DNA of 64,000 nucleotides from Isoptericola luteus (lineage in GTDB: Bacteria; Actinomycetota; Actinomycetes; Actinomycetales; Cellulomonadaceae). Position numbers and translations under genes: made by a program. Each line of letters starts with the position of its first letter. Position 1 is the stretch's first letter. The stretch lies in assembly GCF_020297055.1 (NCBI RefSeq), contig NZ_JAIXCQ010000001.1, positions 192,128-256,127 on the forward strand, read 5' to 3'. Shown one piece after another: positions 25,097 to 33,454 of this stretch. The notes below the pieces were generated by a model. The model saw only the letters and a program-made list of their open reading frames with translations. It was not told the DNA's origin and did no database searches.

Positions 25097-25827
25097 CAGG
25101 ACTCCTTCGTCGTGAGCGGGGTCAGACGACGCGTGTGCTGGTAGTCCAGCACGGCGTCGAGGGTGGCGGTGCGGTGCCGGCGGGCCGCGATCTCGACACG
25201 CAGGGCGGCGTCGCCGCGCGCGTCATCGCCGGTCTGCAGGGTGGAGATGAGGTCGAGGATGTGGTCGTGCTCGGCGACGGACTCCCGTGCCCGGCCGGGC
25301 ACGAACGAGAATGACGAGTCGCGCAGCGCCCGCATGCGCCGCCAGCCGCGGTGCACCAGGTCGAGCACGTGCGGGTTGGGGCACGGTGTGAACAGGACCG
25401 TGTGGAACTCGAGGTTGAGCTCCGTGAACCGGTGCGGGTCGAAGTCGTCGAGGCAGCGGCGCATGCGCTCGTTGACCGCGCGGGCGGCGTCGAGCTGGGC
25501 CGGTGTCAGGTGCGGGGCCGAGAGCGCGGTCGCGTGGCCCTCGACCAGGGCGAGCGTCTCCATCGTGTGCTGGTACTCGGTCTCCTTGAGCAGGGCGACC
25601 TGGGCGCCGACGTTCCGCTCGAACGTCACCAGCCCTTCGGCCTCGAGGCGTCGGATCGCCTCGCGCACGGGGACCACGGACATGTCGGCCTCGCCCGCGA
25701 TCTGGCCGAGCACCAGCCGGTAGCCGGGCACGTACCGGCCGTCGTCGATGCGCTCGCGGATGAACGTGTACGCGCGCTGCGACTTGCTCTCGGTGCGAAC
25801 GCCACCCGTCAGGTCGTCGGTGACCAC
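25096..25827 (-). CDS. GntR-family (FCD) regulator of the aromatic-acid cluster
   Basis: A 243-residue regulator. The GntR winged helix lies at about residues 12-75 (RAYTFIRERIDDGRYVPGY, MSVVPVREAIRRLEAEGLV). The FCD ligand domain follows, with metal-type positions in EFHTVLF and EHDHILDLI. It leads its own operon with HpaE and HpaD. GTG 25827 has GAGGGGG 7 bases upstream. The divergent permease gene shares the control region, where two overlapping inverted repeats lie. Repression relieved by an aromatic acid is the usual mode in this family. Confidence 0.85.
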   Translation of the reverse strand: MVTDDLTGGVRTESKSQRAYTFIRERIDDGRYVPGYRLVLGQIAGEADMSVVPVREAIRRLEAEGLVTFERNVGAQVALLKETEYQHTMETLALVEGHATALSAPHLTPAQLDAARAVNERMRRCLDDFDPHRFTELNLEFHTVLFTPCPNPHVLDLVHRGWRRMRALRDSSFSFVPGRARESVAEHDHILDLISTLQTGDDARGDAALRVEIAARRHRTATLDAVLDYQHTRRLTPLTTKES

Positions 25828-25857
25828 GGGACCCCCTCGTCGTGTGACCGTGTCGTG

Positions 25858-25883
25858 TCGTATCCCACATGATATACGATCAT
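25858..25883. promoter_or_regulatory. Operator-like inverted repeats between GntR and permease genes
   Basis: TCGTAT (25858-25863) pairs with ATACGA (25874-25879), and ATGAT-ATACG-ATCAT (25869-25883) is a second overlapping palindrome. Sites with GTAT/ATAC halves are typical for FCD-type GntR regulators. The position, about 30 bases upstream of the regulator gene and 40 from the permease, suits control of both directions. Confidence 0.5.
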
Positions 25884-25920
25884 CACCATCCACTGCGGAG
25901 AGACAGAGAGGTCGACCGCC

Positions 25921-27306
25921 ATGACCGTGCGCACCGATGCCACGACCCTCGATGACGGCCAGCGACGTGAGCTGCGTCGTGTCGCGTTCGCGACCGTCAT
26001 CGGTACCACCATCGAGTGGTACGACTTCTTCGTGTACGCCAGCGCCGCCGGGCTCGTCTTCGGCACGCTCTTCTTCGAGCCGGCCGGCCCCGCCGTCGCG
26101 ACCCTGCTGTCGTTCGCGACCGTCGGCATCAGCTTCCTGTTCCGTCCTCTCGGGGCGTTCCTCGCCGGCCACTTCGGCGACCGCCTCGGACGCAAGACCA
26201 TGCTCGTGGTCACCCTCATCCTCATGGGCGCCGCCACCACCCTCATCGGTCTGCTGCCCACCTACGCCACGATCGGCATCGCCGCGCCGATGCTCCTCGT
26301 GCTGCTGCGCATCCTGCAGGGCCTGTCCACCGGCGGGGAGTGGGGCGGCGCCGTCCTCATGGCCGTGGAGCACGCCCCCACCGGCGAGCGCGGCCGGATG
26401 GGCGCGTTCCCGCAGATCGGCGTGCCGATCGGCCTGCTGCTGGCCTCCGGCGTGCTCGCCCTCATGACCGGGGTGATCTCGCCGGGCGAGGCGTTCCTCG
26501 AGTGGGGCTGGCGGGTGCCGTTCCTGTTGAGCGTGGTGCTCATCGTCGTCGGCATCGTCGTGCGGCGCGCGGTCGAGGAGAGCCCCGTGTTCCTCGAGAT
26601 CGCCGAGAAGAAGGCGGCGGCGCAGACGCCCGTCGTCACGCTGTTCCGCAAGCACTGGCTGCTCGTGCTGCTGGCCGCGCTCACCTTCGCGGGCAACAAC
26701 GCCGCCGGCTACATGACCACCGGCGGCTACCTCCAGAACTACGCGACGATGCCGGTCGGCGACGGCGGCCTCGTCGGCATGGACCGCACGCCCGTGCTGC
26801 TGGCCGTGGCGGGCGCGTCCGTCGTCTGGCTGGTGTGCACGTTCGCCGCCGGGGCGCTCTCGGACCGGATCGGCCGCCGCAACACCTACATCATCGGCTG
26901 GATCGCGTTCCTGGCGACCGTGTTCCTGCTCTTCCCGCTGGTGAACACCGGCAACCCCTGGCTGCTGTTCGTCGGCGTGTCCCTGTTCGCGGTCGGCAAC
27001 GGGTTCACCTACGGCCAGCAGGCCGCGTACTTCGCCGAGCTGTTCCCCGCGTCGATCCGGTACTCCGGCGTGTCGATCACGTACGCGCTCGGCGCCATCC
27101 TGGGCGGCGCGTTCGCGCCGATGATCGCCGCGTGGCTCGTGCAGCGCACGGGCACCGCGCTGTCCGTGGCGTTCTACATCGCGGGCGTCATGGTCGTCGC
27201 GTTCGCCGCGACGCTGCTGCTGCGCGACCGCACCGGCATCCCGCTGGGCCCGGAGCACGAGGCCGAGCAGGCCGAGAGCCCGATCTACGGTGTGACCCGA
27301 GCCTGA
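25921..27306 (+). CDS. MFS permease, metabolite:H+ symporter (MHS) family
   Basis: A 461-residue transporter with 12 predicted membrane helices. IGTTIEWYDFFVYASAAGL and FRPLGAFLAGHFGDRLGRKTM are the MHS family signatures, shared with shikimate, citrate and aromatic-acid symporters. A second GDRxGR-like loop (SDRIGRRNTYII) is in the C half. Between the GntR operator and the hydroxylase gene, import of a hydroxylated aromatic acid is the likely role; the exact substrate is open. ATG 25921 has GAGAGGTCG upstream. Confidence 0.88.
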   Translation: MTVRTDATTLDDGQRRELRRVAFATVIGTTIEWYDFFVYASAAGLVFGTLFFEPAGPAVATLLSFATVGISFLFRPLGAFLAGHFGDRLGRKTMLVVTLILMGAATTLIGLLPTYATIGIAAPMLLVLLRILQGLSTGGEWGGAVLMAVEHAPTGERGRMGAFPQIGVPIGLLLASGVLALMTGVISPGEAFLEWGWRVPFLLSVVLIVVGIVVRRAVEESPVFLEIAEKKAAAQTPVVTLFRKHWLLVLLAALTFAGNNAAGYMTTGGYLQNYATMPVGDGGLVGMDRTPVLLAVAGASVVWLVCTFAAGALSDRIGRRNTYIIGWIAFLATVFLLFPLVNTGNPWLLFVGVSLFAVGNGFTYGQQAAYFAELFPASIRYSGVSITYALGAILGGAFAPMIAAWLVQRTGTALSVAFYIAGVMVVAFAATLLLRDRTGIPLGPEHEAEQAESPIYGVTRA

Positions 27307-27375
27307 CCCGCGCGTCGCGTCCCCGCGCGACCGGGGGCGCGACGACCGATCCTGCTGCTAGGAGAAGGAGCCAAC

Positions 27376-29268
27376 GTGCAGTTCCACCACCACGGCTACG
27401 TGTCGGGAGACCCGCGCGTGCTGCCACCCGCGGGCACCGGGCTGGACCGCCCGGCCGAGCTGCCCGACGTCGTCGACGTCCTCATCGTCGGCTCCGGGCC
27501 GGCGGGCATGGTCGCCGCCGCCCAGCTCGCGCAGTTCCCCGGCGTCACGACGCGCCTCGTCGAGCGGCGCGCCGGGCGGCTCGTCATCGGGCAGGCCGAC
27601 GGCATCCAGGCCCGCAGCGTCGAGACGTTCCAGGCGTTCGGCTTCGCGGAGCGGATCGTGGCCGAGGCGTACCGGATCACCGAGATGGCGTTCTGGAAGC
27701 CCGACCCCGCGAACCCCGCGCACATCGTGCGCGCGGCCCGGCCCGTCGACGACCCGAGCCACGTCAGCGAGTTCCCGCACCTCATCGTCAACCAGGCGCG
27801 GGTGCTGGACTACTTCGCGGAGGTCGCGGCGAGCTCGCCCACCCGGCTCACCCCGGACTACGGCTGGGAGTTCGTGGACCTGCGCGTCGAGGAGGACGGC
27901 GAGCACCCCGTCGTCGTGACCCTGCGGGGGTGCGCCGGCGAGCAGGACGGCGTCGAGCGCACCGTGCGCGCGAAGTACGTGGTGGGGGCCGACGGCGCAC
28001 GCAGCGGCGTGCGCACCGCGATCGGTGCCGAGCACATGGGCGCCGCGGCGAACCACGCGTGGGGCGTCATGGACGTGCTGGCCGTGACCGACTTCCCCGA
28101 CATCCGGACCAAGTGCTCGATCCAGTCCGAGGCGGGCAACATCCTGCTGATCCCGCGCGAGGGCGGCTACCTGTTCCGCATGTACGTGGACCTCGGCGAC
28201 GTGGCCGACGGCGACAACCACGCCGTGCGCGCCACCACGATCGACCAGATCATCGCCCGCGCCAACGAGATCCTCACGCCCTACACGCTGGATGTGAAGG
28301 ACGTCGCCTGGCACAGCGTCTACGAGGTGGGGCACCGGCTGACCGACCGGTTCGACGACGTGCCCGCGGCCGACGTCGGGACGCGGGCGCCGCGCGTCTT
28401 CATCACCGGCGACGCGTGCCACACCCACAGCGCGAAGGCCGGCCAGGGGATGAACGTCTCCATGCAGGACGGCTTCAACATCGGGTGGAAGCTGGGCCAC
28501 GTGCTGGACGGCCGGGCGCCCGCCGAGCTGCTGGCCACCTACAACGCCGAGCGGCACGTGGTGGCGAGCGACCTCATCGACTTCGACCGCGAGTGGTCGA
28601 CGATGATGGCGAAGAAGCCCGAGGACTTCGACTCGCCGTCGGCGCTGGAGGACTTCTACGTCCGCACCGCGGAGTTCCCCGCGGGGTTCATGACGGAGTA
28701 CCAGCCGTCGATGGTCGTGGGCCCGGCGACGCACCAGGGGCTGGCGACCGGCTTCCCCGTCGGCAAGCGGTTCCGTTCGGCGCCGGTGGTGCGGGTCGCG
28801 GACGCCAACCCGATCCACCTCGGTCACCACCACCGCGCGGACGGGCGGTGGCGTGTGTACGCGTTCGCCGACGCGCCCGCCGCCGGGGAGGCGTCGGAGC
28901 TGTCTCGCTGGGCGGAGTGGATCGCGACGTCGCCGTCCTCCCCGCTGGCCCGCACGCCCGAGGGGCTCGACGCCGACGCCTGGTTCGACGTCAAGGTGGT
29001 CTACCAGCAGGACCACACGGCGCTGGACATCGGCCGCGTGCCGGAGGTGTTCCTGCCGCGCAGCGGCCCGTTCGGGCTGGTCGACTACGAGAAGGTCTAC
29101 GCCGCCGGGGCGTCGGTCGAGGTGCCCGACGACATCTTCGACCAGCGCGGCCTGGATCGCGGCGGCGTGGTCGTCGTCGTGCGGCCCGACCAGTACGTGG
29201 CTCACGTGCTGCCGCTGACCGCCACCCGCGAGCTGGGGGAGTTCTTCGCCGCGCTGAACGACTGTTGA
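27376..29268 (+). CDS. FAD-dependent aromatic hydroxylase, 3-hydroxybenzoate 4-monooxygenase-like
   Basis: A 630-residue class-A flavoprotein monooxygenase. GSGPAGMVAAAQLAQ (about 36-50) binds the ADP part of FAD, and the GD motif is FITGDACHTHSAKAGQGMN. The extra C-terminal thioredoxin-like domain, from about residue 440, is that of phenol hydroxylase and MobA-type enzymes, and the length matches (MobA about 640). It uses NAD(P)H to ortho-hydroxylate a phenol. GTG 27376 has AAGGAG 5 bases upstream. Next to HpaD/HpaE, it may convert 3-hydroxyphenylacetate to homoprotocatechuate in place of HpaBC, but a 3-hydroxybenzoate role is equally open. It is in line with the permease, 69 bases downstream. 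Confidence 0.85.
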   Translation: MQFHHHGYVSGDPRVLPPAGTGLDRPAELPDVVDVLIVGSGPAGMVAAAQLAQFPGVTTRLVERRAGRLVIGQADGIQARSVETFQAFGFAERIVAEAYRITEMAFWKPDPANPAHIVRAARPVDDPSHVSEFPHLIVNQARVLDYFAEVAASSPTRLTPDYGWEFVDLRVEEDGEHPVVVTLRGCAGEQDGVERTVRAKYVVGADGARSGVRTAIGAEHMGAAANHAWGVMDVLAVTDFPDIRTKCSIQSEAGNILLIPREGGYLFRMYVDLGDVADGDNHAVRATTIDQIIARANEILTPYTLDVKDVAWHSVYEVGHRLTDRFDDVPAADVGTRAPRVFITGDACHTHSAKAGQGMNVSMQDGFNIGWKLGHVLDGRAPAELLATYNAERHVVASDLIDFDREWSTMMAKKPEDFDSPSALEDFYVRTAEFPAGFMTEYQPSMVVGPATHQGLATGFPVGKRFRSAPVVRVADANPIHLGHHHRADGRWRVYAFADAPAAGEASELSRWAEWIATSPSSPLARTPEGLDADAWFDVKVVYQQDHTALDIGRVPEVFLPRSGPFGLVDYEKVYAAGASVEVPDDIFDQRGLDRGGVVVVVRPDQYVAHVLPLTATRELGEFFAALNDC

Positions 29269-29346
29269 CATCGTGACGGCTCGACGGGACGATGCGGCAC
29301 GCTGGGGCGAACGTCCCTCGCCCGTCACCCTCGAGGATGAGCTGCC

Positions 29347-29970
29347 ATGACGACGACCCGGTTGCGCCTGCTGTCCGCGGCCTTGCTGCTCGGACTGACG
29401 ACCAGCGGTTGTGCGACCAGCAGCGAGATCGACATGTCCGCCCCGTACGCCGCTGAGTTCGAGACCGCCTATCAGCAGGCGAAGAGCGACTATGTGCGCG
29501 AGGCGTTGTCCGACGGCGAGGTCGAGGCCGCCGAGCTCCAGGACGCCCAGCGGCACGTCCTTGAGTGCCTGAGCCAGGCGGGGATCTCGGCCCGGTACGA
29601 GACCGACGAGTTCGGCCAGACCGCGATGGTCGTGACCGGCGACGAGACCCCTGAGCAGCTCAAGGCCGACGTCGCGTGCCACGGCGAGTGGATGGGCAGG
29701 ATCGAGGAGCTGTACGCCCGCACCACGGGGAACCCGGCGAACGAGGACTGGGACACGATGGTGGCCGCCTGCCTGGTACGTCATGGCCTGGCGCCGGAGG
29801 GGTACAGCGGGCAGGACTACGCCGAGCTCTCCATGCAGGGTGCCGTGACCGTGGACCTGTCAGAGGGCGGTGGCGAACAGACGGAGGCGGCGGCGCCGCA
29901 GATCCTCCCCGGCGGGGCAGACCTGAACGAGGGCGAGGCGTTGGAGTGCCAGATCAACCCGTCGTCGTGA
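29347..29970 (+). CDS. Putative lipoprotein, first gene of a decayed exporter locus
   Basis: A 207-residue secreted protein with a signal peptide and lipobox (LLLGLTTSGC, Cys23). The rest is acidic, with Cys pairs in VLECLSQAG, DVACHGEW, MVAACLVRHG and ALECQINP, suggesting two disulphides. I do not recognise a named family. It overlaps the following adaptor gene by 4 bases. Such lipoproteins are found ahead of adaptor/ABC exporters in actinobacteria. Confidence 0.75.
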   Translation: MTTTRLRLLSAALLLGLTTSGCATSSEIDMSAPYAAEFETAYQQAKSDYVREALSDGEVEAAELQDAQRHVLECLSQAGISARYETDEFGQTAMVVTGDETPEQLKADVACHGEWMGRIEELYARTTGNPANEDWDTMVAACLVRHGLAPEGYSGQDYAELSMQGAVTVDLSEGGGEQTEAAAPQILPGGADLNEGEALECQINPSS

Positions 29971-30988
29971 CGCGTCGCCCGTGGCGCGTCGTCGTGCTCG
30001 CCGTGGTCGTGGCTCTGGGCGTCGGCGCGGGGGTCACGTGGGCCGTGGCACCAGCCCCGACACCGTCGTGGGTGCAGCCCACCGTGACCGACGCCGCCCA
30101 GGTCGAGGTGTCCGCGCGCGATTTCGCCGGGGAACGTTCCGTACCCGTGACGGCGGCGCTGTCCGAGCAGCGTGAGCTCCTGCTCCCTGACGGTGGAGTG
30201 CTGCGCGAGACCGCGTGCGCCGTCGGCGAAGCGATCGAGTCCGGGTCGGCGCCGTTCCTGGTGGACGACCACCGGGTTCTCGCGCTGCACACGAGCACGC
30301 CCCTGTGGCGGGACCTCGGGGTCGGCATCCGCGGCGACGACGTCAGGGCCGTCCAGGAGGAGCTGACCCGGCTCGGGCACGAGGTCGAGGCGACGGGGTA
30401 CTACGGTGCCGGCACCGCCGCGGCGATGAGTCAGGTGTGGGTCGACGCCACGGGCGAGGAGAAGGTGACGTCGCTCGCCCTCTCCCGGGTTGTCTGGCTG
30501 CCGGACCGGGAGGTCGTCGCCGCCGGGTGCCCGCTGCAGGTCGGTCCGTCGCCGCGGGGGAGGTCGCCGTGGTGGCGGGCGGGGGCCTGACCTCCCTGGC
30601 GCTGGACCTCGAAGCACCGCAGGACGACGGCCACCTGGTGGCCGTCGTCGCCGACGACGTGACGACGCCGGTCCCGTCCGACCCGGTGCTCACCGACCCT
30701 GGGTTCCTCCGCGCCTACACGACGTCTCGGCAGTTCGTCGCCCATCGGGCCGACCCGTCAGCGCAGCTCACCGTCCAGGTGCGGCTGGGTGAGCCCGTCC
30801 GGGTCGTGGCGGTGCCCCCGTCGGCGCTGTACGGGCTGGACGGTACAGCCGCGTGTCTCCTGGCGGACGGTGTGCCACTGCCGGTCGAGGTCGTCGCGTC
30901 CGAGCTCGGGCAGAGCCTCGTCTCCGCCGACCCGTCGCCGGCCCGGGTGCAGATCGACGCGGGGCAGGACTCGGCGCCGTGCCGGTGA
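29967..30988 (+). pseudogene. Peptidoglycan-binding membrane adaptor of an ABC exporter, one-base frameshift
   Basis: The N-terminal part (from GTG 29967) has a membrane anchor (VVVLAVVVALGVGAGVTWAV) and a peptidoglycan-binding type-1 domain (DDVRAVQEELTRLGHEVEATG). The second part, with GLTSLALDLEAPQDDGHLV through DAGQDSAPCR, reads in another frame. Restoring one base near 30543 (a GG that should be GGG) joins them as VGSVAAGEVAVVAGGGLTSL with no gap. The combined protein of about 340 residues resembles adaptors that accompany MacB-like ABC exporters. Since the genes after it are truly truncated, the shift may be real decay; sequencing error is not excluded. Confidence 0.75.
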
Positions 30989-31661
30989 CGGTGCGCGGAC
31001 TGTCCCACGCCTTCCCCGGGACTGGCACCCTCTTCGCCGGTCTCGACCTGGACCTGCTGCCGGGCGACCTGGTCGCCGTGACCGGTCCCTCCGGCTCGGG
31101 CGAGTCCACCCTCCTGTCGTGGCTGCCGGAACCTTCGACGCCTGCTGGGTCGAGACCTGGCCCGAGTCCGAGCACGTCGCGCCGCTGCTCACCCTCCCGG
31201 TGGCGGGCGGTAGCGACGTCGAGGGCGAGCAGCTTGTGCCGATGGTCCGGCAGCTCAACCCCACCGCGGGGACGTCCTTCGACGCCGCCGACCGCCTGGC
31301 GAACCTCCCGACGCTGCCCCTGACCGCCGCCGCCGTGGTCCTCGCCGTCGCGACCGGACTCGTCCTGGTCCGCGCCCGGCGGCTCGAGCTGGCGAGTGCC
31401 CTGCACGCGGGGATCGACAAGGCATCGTTGCTCGTCCAGCTCGCCGTCGAGACGCTCGTGTGGACCGTCACCGCCTGTGCGCTCGTCCTCCCGGTCGTGT
31501 GGTGGGCCGCGGCCGCCGGCAACCCGGACCCCGCCTGGAGCGCGTTCTACCCCGCGCTGCGGACCACCGGTCTCGCCGTCGTCGGCGTCCTCGTGGCGAC
31601 GCTCGTCGTGGGAGCGCTGACGCAGGAGAAGCACCTGTTCCGGTACTTCAAGCACCGCTGA
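30985..31661 (+). pseudogene. ABC exporter ATPase and permease fused by deletion
   Basis: The first 45 or so codons, from GTG 30985, are the start of a MacB-type ATPase (VTVRGLSHAF, LDLLPGDLVAVTGPSGSGES). The Walker A lysine is replaced by Glu (GSGEST). At about 31115 the sequence jumps into another frame and encodes only the C-terminal part of an FtsX-like permease: a soluble piece (HVAPLLTLPVAGGSDVEGEQ), then three membrane helices (AAAVVLAVATGLVLV, ALVLPVVWWAAAAG, VVGVLVATLVVGALT) to the stop. Most of the ATPase and the first half of the permease are missing, so the locus cannot encode a working transporter. Confidence 0.75.
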
Positions 31662-31670
31662 CCGCCGGGG

Positions 31671-32636
31671 TCAGCCGCCCACCAGTGCCTCCCCCAGCGG
31701 GGTGCGGACGTGCACGACGCGCGCGCCCTGCCGCCGCGAGTCGACGAGGCGCGCGCCGGCGAGCAGCGACAGGTGATGGGATGCCGTCGAGACGGCCAGG
31801 CCGGTGGCCGCGGCGACCTCGCTCGTGGACAGGGGTGCGGCCAGCGCCAGCAGCACCCCGCCGCGGCCCGTGCCAAGCAGGGTGACGAGCCGCTCCGCGG
31901 TGTCGGCGCCGTCGTCGGCCCACCGCTCGGAGACGCCGAGCGCGGGATAGAAGAGGGTGGGCTGCGCGGGCGGCTCGGTGACGACGGAGCAGCGCGGCGC
32001 CATGACGGACGGCACCAGCACGAGCCCGCTGCCTGCGCAGTCGAGCACCTCGCCGTGCAGCCGCAGCCGGACGCGCACCGCGTCGGGTGCCCAGGTCACC
32101 GCGTCGTGCAGGGAGCCGACCATCGCGCCTAGGCCGTCCGTCGTCGTCCGCCGGGACCGCGCGACGACGTCGGCGCGCAGGAGGCGTTCGAGCTGCGGCC
32201 AGTGCGGTGCGAGCAGCGCGTCCCAGCACTGCTGCCACGCGTCGGCCACCAGGCCGCGGGTGCGCTCGGCGTGCTCGGCGAGCGCCCGCAGCAGGCGCTG
32301 TTCGGCACCGGTGGTGCGGTCCACGCGCTTGAGGAGGTCCGCCCGCAGGGGCGCGAGGTCGGCCACGCTCAGCCGCGCCAGCTCCTCCTCGGGCCCGAGG
32401 TCCCAGCCCGGGGTGGAGGTGAGGAAGTCCGGGAGGTAGCCGTCCGGACCGACCAGCAGGCGCATCAGGTCGAGCGCGCGGGCCGGCGCCCGACCACGGG
32501 CCTGCCGCAGCCACCCCCACTGCAGCGGGTGGTAGTGCGGGTGCGCCAGCACCCGGACCGCGTGCGCGAGCTCGTGGCCGGGGGACAGGCCGAACCGGAT
32601 CGCCGAGACGTCTCCGGGGGCGAGGCGGAACTCCAC
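31671..32636 (-). CDS. ArsR-type winged-helix regulator with DUF5937-like N-terminal domain
   Basis: This protein of about 321 residues has a C-terminal ArsR-type helix-turn-helix (STSEVAAATGLAVSTASHHLSLL, then GARLVDSRRQGARVVHVRT). A long N-terminal region begins VEFRLAPGDVSAIRFGLSPGHELAHAVRVL, as in the DUF5937 group. The start is uncertain: GTG at 32636, 32651 or 32675 are all in frame and none has a good ribosome-binding site. 32636 is used because the preceding bases form the palindrome at 32640-32659, which is likely an operator rather than coding. The ligand is unknown. The cupin gene is divergent. Confidence 0.75.
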   Translation of the reverse strand: MEFRLAPGDVSAIRFGLSPGHELAHAVRVLAHPHYHPLQWGWLRQARGRAPARALDLMRLLVGPDGYLPDFLTSTPGWDLGPEEELARLSVADLAPLRADLLKRVDRTTGAEQRLLRALAEHAERTRGLVADAWQQCWDALLAPHWPQLERLLRADVVARSRRTTTDGLGAMVGSLHDAVTWAPDAVRVRLRLHGEVLDCAGSGLVLVPSVMAPRCSVVTEPPAQPTLFYPALGVSERWADDGADTAERLVTLLGTGRGGVLLALAAPLSTSEVAAATGLAVSTASHHLSLLAGARLVDSRRQGARVVHVRTPLGEALVGG

Positions 32637-32639
32637 GAC

Positions 32640-32659
32640 GTTTCGATCCACGTCGAAAC
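32640..32659. promoter_or_regulatory. Operator-like palindrome at the ArsR-type gene start
   Basis: GTTTCGA-TCCACG-TCGAAAC is a perfect inverted repeat with 7-base arms. Its place directly upstream of, or over, the regulator start fits autoregulation. The cupin gene starts 80 bases away on the other strand and could share it. Confidence 0.5.
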
Positions 32660-32738
32660 CGTAGCCGGGGAGCACGCGGCCGACCAGGCTGGACGCACCG
32701 ACGTCGGCCAGCGACGTCGCCGAGACGCAGGAGGACAC

Positions 32739-33089
32739 ATGGCAGCGGTGATCCCCGCCGACGAGATCCGCATCCCCGGCTCGCGCACGCTCCGCTTCGA
32801 GGGTCGCGACCACGGGTCCGGGGTGTCGTTCTTCCTCGTCACCAACGCCCCAGGCAAGGGGCCGGACCTGCACCGGCACCCGTACAGCGAGACCTGGTCC
32901 GTCCTCGAGGGCGAGGCCACGATCCGCATCGGCGACGACACGGTCGTCGCCCGGGCGGGGGACACCGCCGTCGTGCGGCCCGACGTGTGGCACGGCTTCA
33001 CCAACACCGGCGCGGGCACGCTGCGGATGATGTGCATCCACGCCTCCGACACGATGACCCAGCAGATGAAGAGCGAGGAGAACCTCTGA
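32739..33089 (+). CDS. Small cupin-domain protein
   Basis: A 116-residue single cupin. Motif 1 is LHRHPYSETWSVLEGEATI (His, His, Glu metal ligands) and motif 2 RPDVWHGFTNTG (His). This is a compact metal-binding barrel, used for many enzymes and ligand sensors; the substrate is unknown. ATG 32739 has GGAGG 5 bases upstream. The stop overlaps the start of the DUF4287 gene (TGATG), so the two are coupled. It is divergent from the ArsR-type regulator. Confidence 0.9.
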   Translation: MAAVIPADEIRIPGSRTLRFEGRDHGSGVSFFLVTNAPGKGPDLHRHPYSETWSVLEGEATIRIGDDTVVARAGDTAVVRPDVWHGFTNTGAGTLRMMCIHASDTMTQQMKSEENL

Positions 33090-33382
33090 TGTCCTTCCAG
33101 GCCTATCTCGACGCCGTCGAGACCAAGACCGGTCTCACCCCGCGTCAGATCGTGGACGCCGCCGCCGAGCAGGGTTTCGGCGTCGGCAGCAAGGCGACCC
33201 CCGTCACGACGTGGCTCAAGGAGACCTACGGCCTCGGGCACGGGCACGCGTCGGCCCTCACCCACGTCATCACCAAGGGTGACCAGATCGGCTCCAAGCA
33301 CGTCGGTTCGTCCGGTTCGCACCGGGATGCGAGCGACCGCCTGTGGCTCGACGGGAAGGACAGCCGCCCAGCAGACCGCTGA
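33089..33382 (+). CDS. DUF4287-type small protein
   Basis: A 97-residue basic protein. SFQAYLDAVETKTGLTPRQ and TTWLKETYGLGHGHASALTHVI are the conserved pieces of DUF4287, a short helical domain of unknown function often found near cupins or DUF5655 proteins. ATG 33089 shares a base with the cupin stop. The Lys/His-rich C-terminal tail is variable. Confidence 0.85.
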   Translation: MSFQAYLDAVETKTGLTPRQIVDAAAEQGFGVGSKATPVTTWLKETYGLGHGHASALTHVITKGDQIGSKHVGSSGSHRDASDRLWLDGKDSRPADR

Positions 33383-33441
33383 ACGTCGAAGGAAAGGCAC
33401 TCACGGACCTGCGGAATGGCGAGAACGGCGCCGTTCCTCGT

Positions 33442-33454
33442 TAATATCAGGCCG
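33442..33454 (+). promoter_or_regulatory. Probable -10 for a leaderless phosphatase transcript
   Basis: TAATAT (33442-33447) is a near-consensus -10, rare in this GC-rich sequence, and lies 6 bases before the GTG at 33454. No Shine-Dalgarno is present. Confidence 0.45.

Noticed and set aside
25828-27258. Upstream extension of the GntR frame
   Set aside because: It runs antisense through the MHS permease gene and has no domain similarity.
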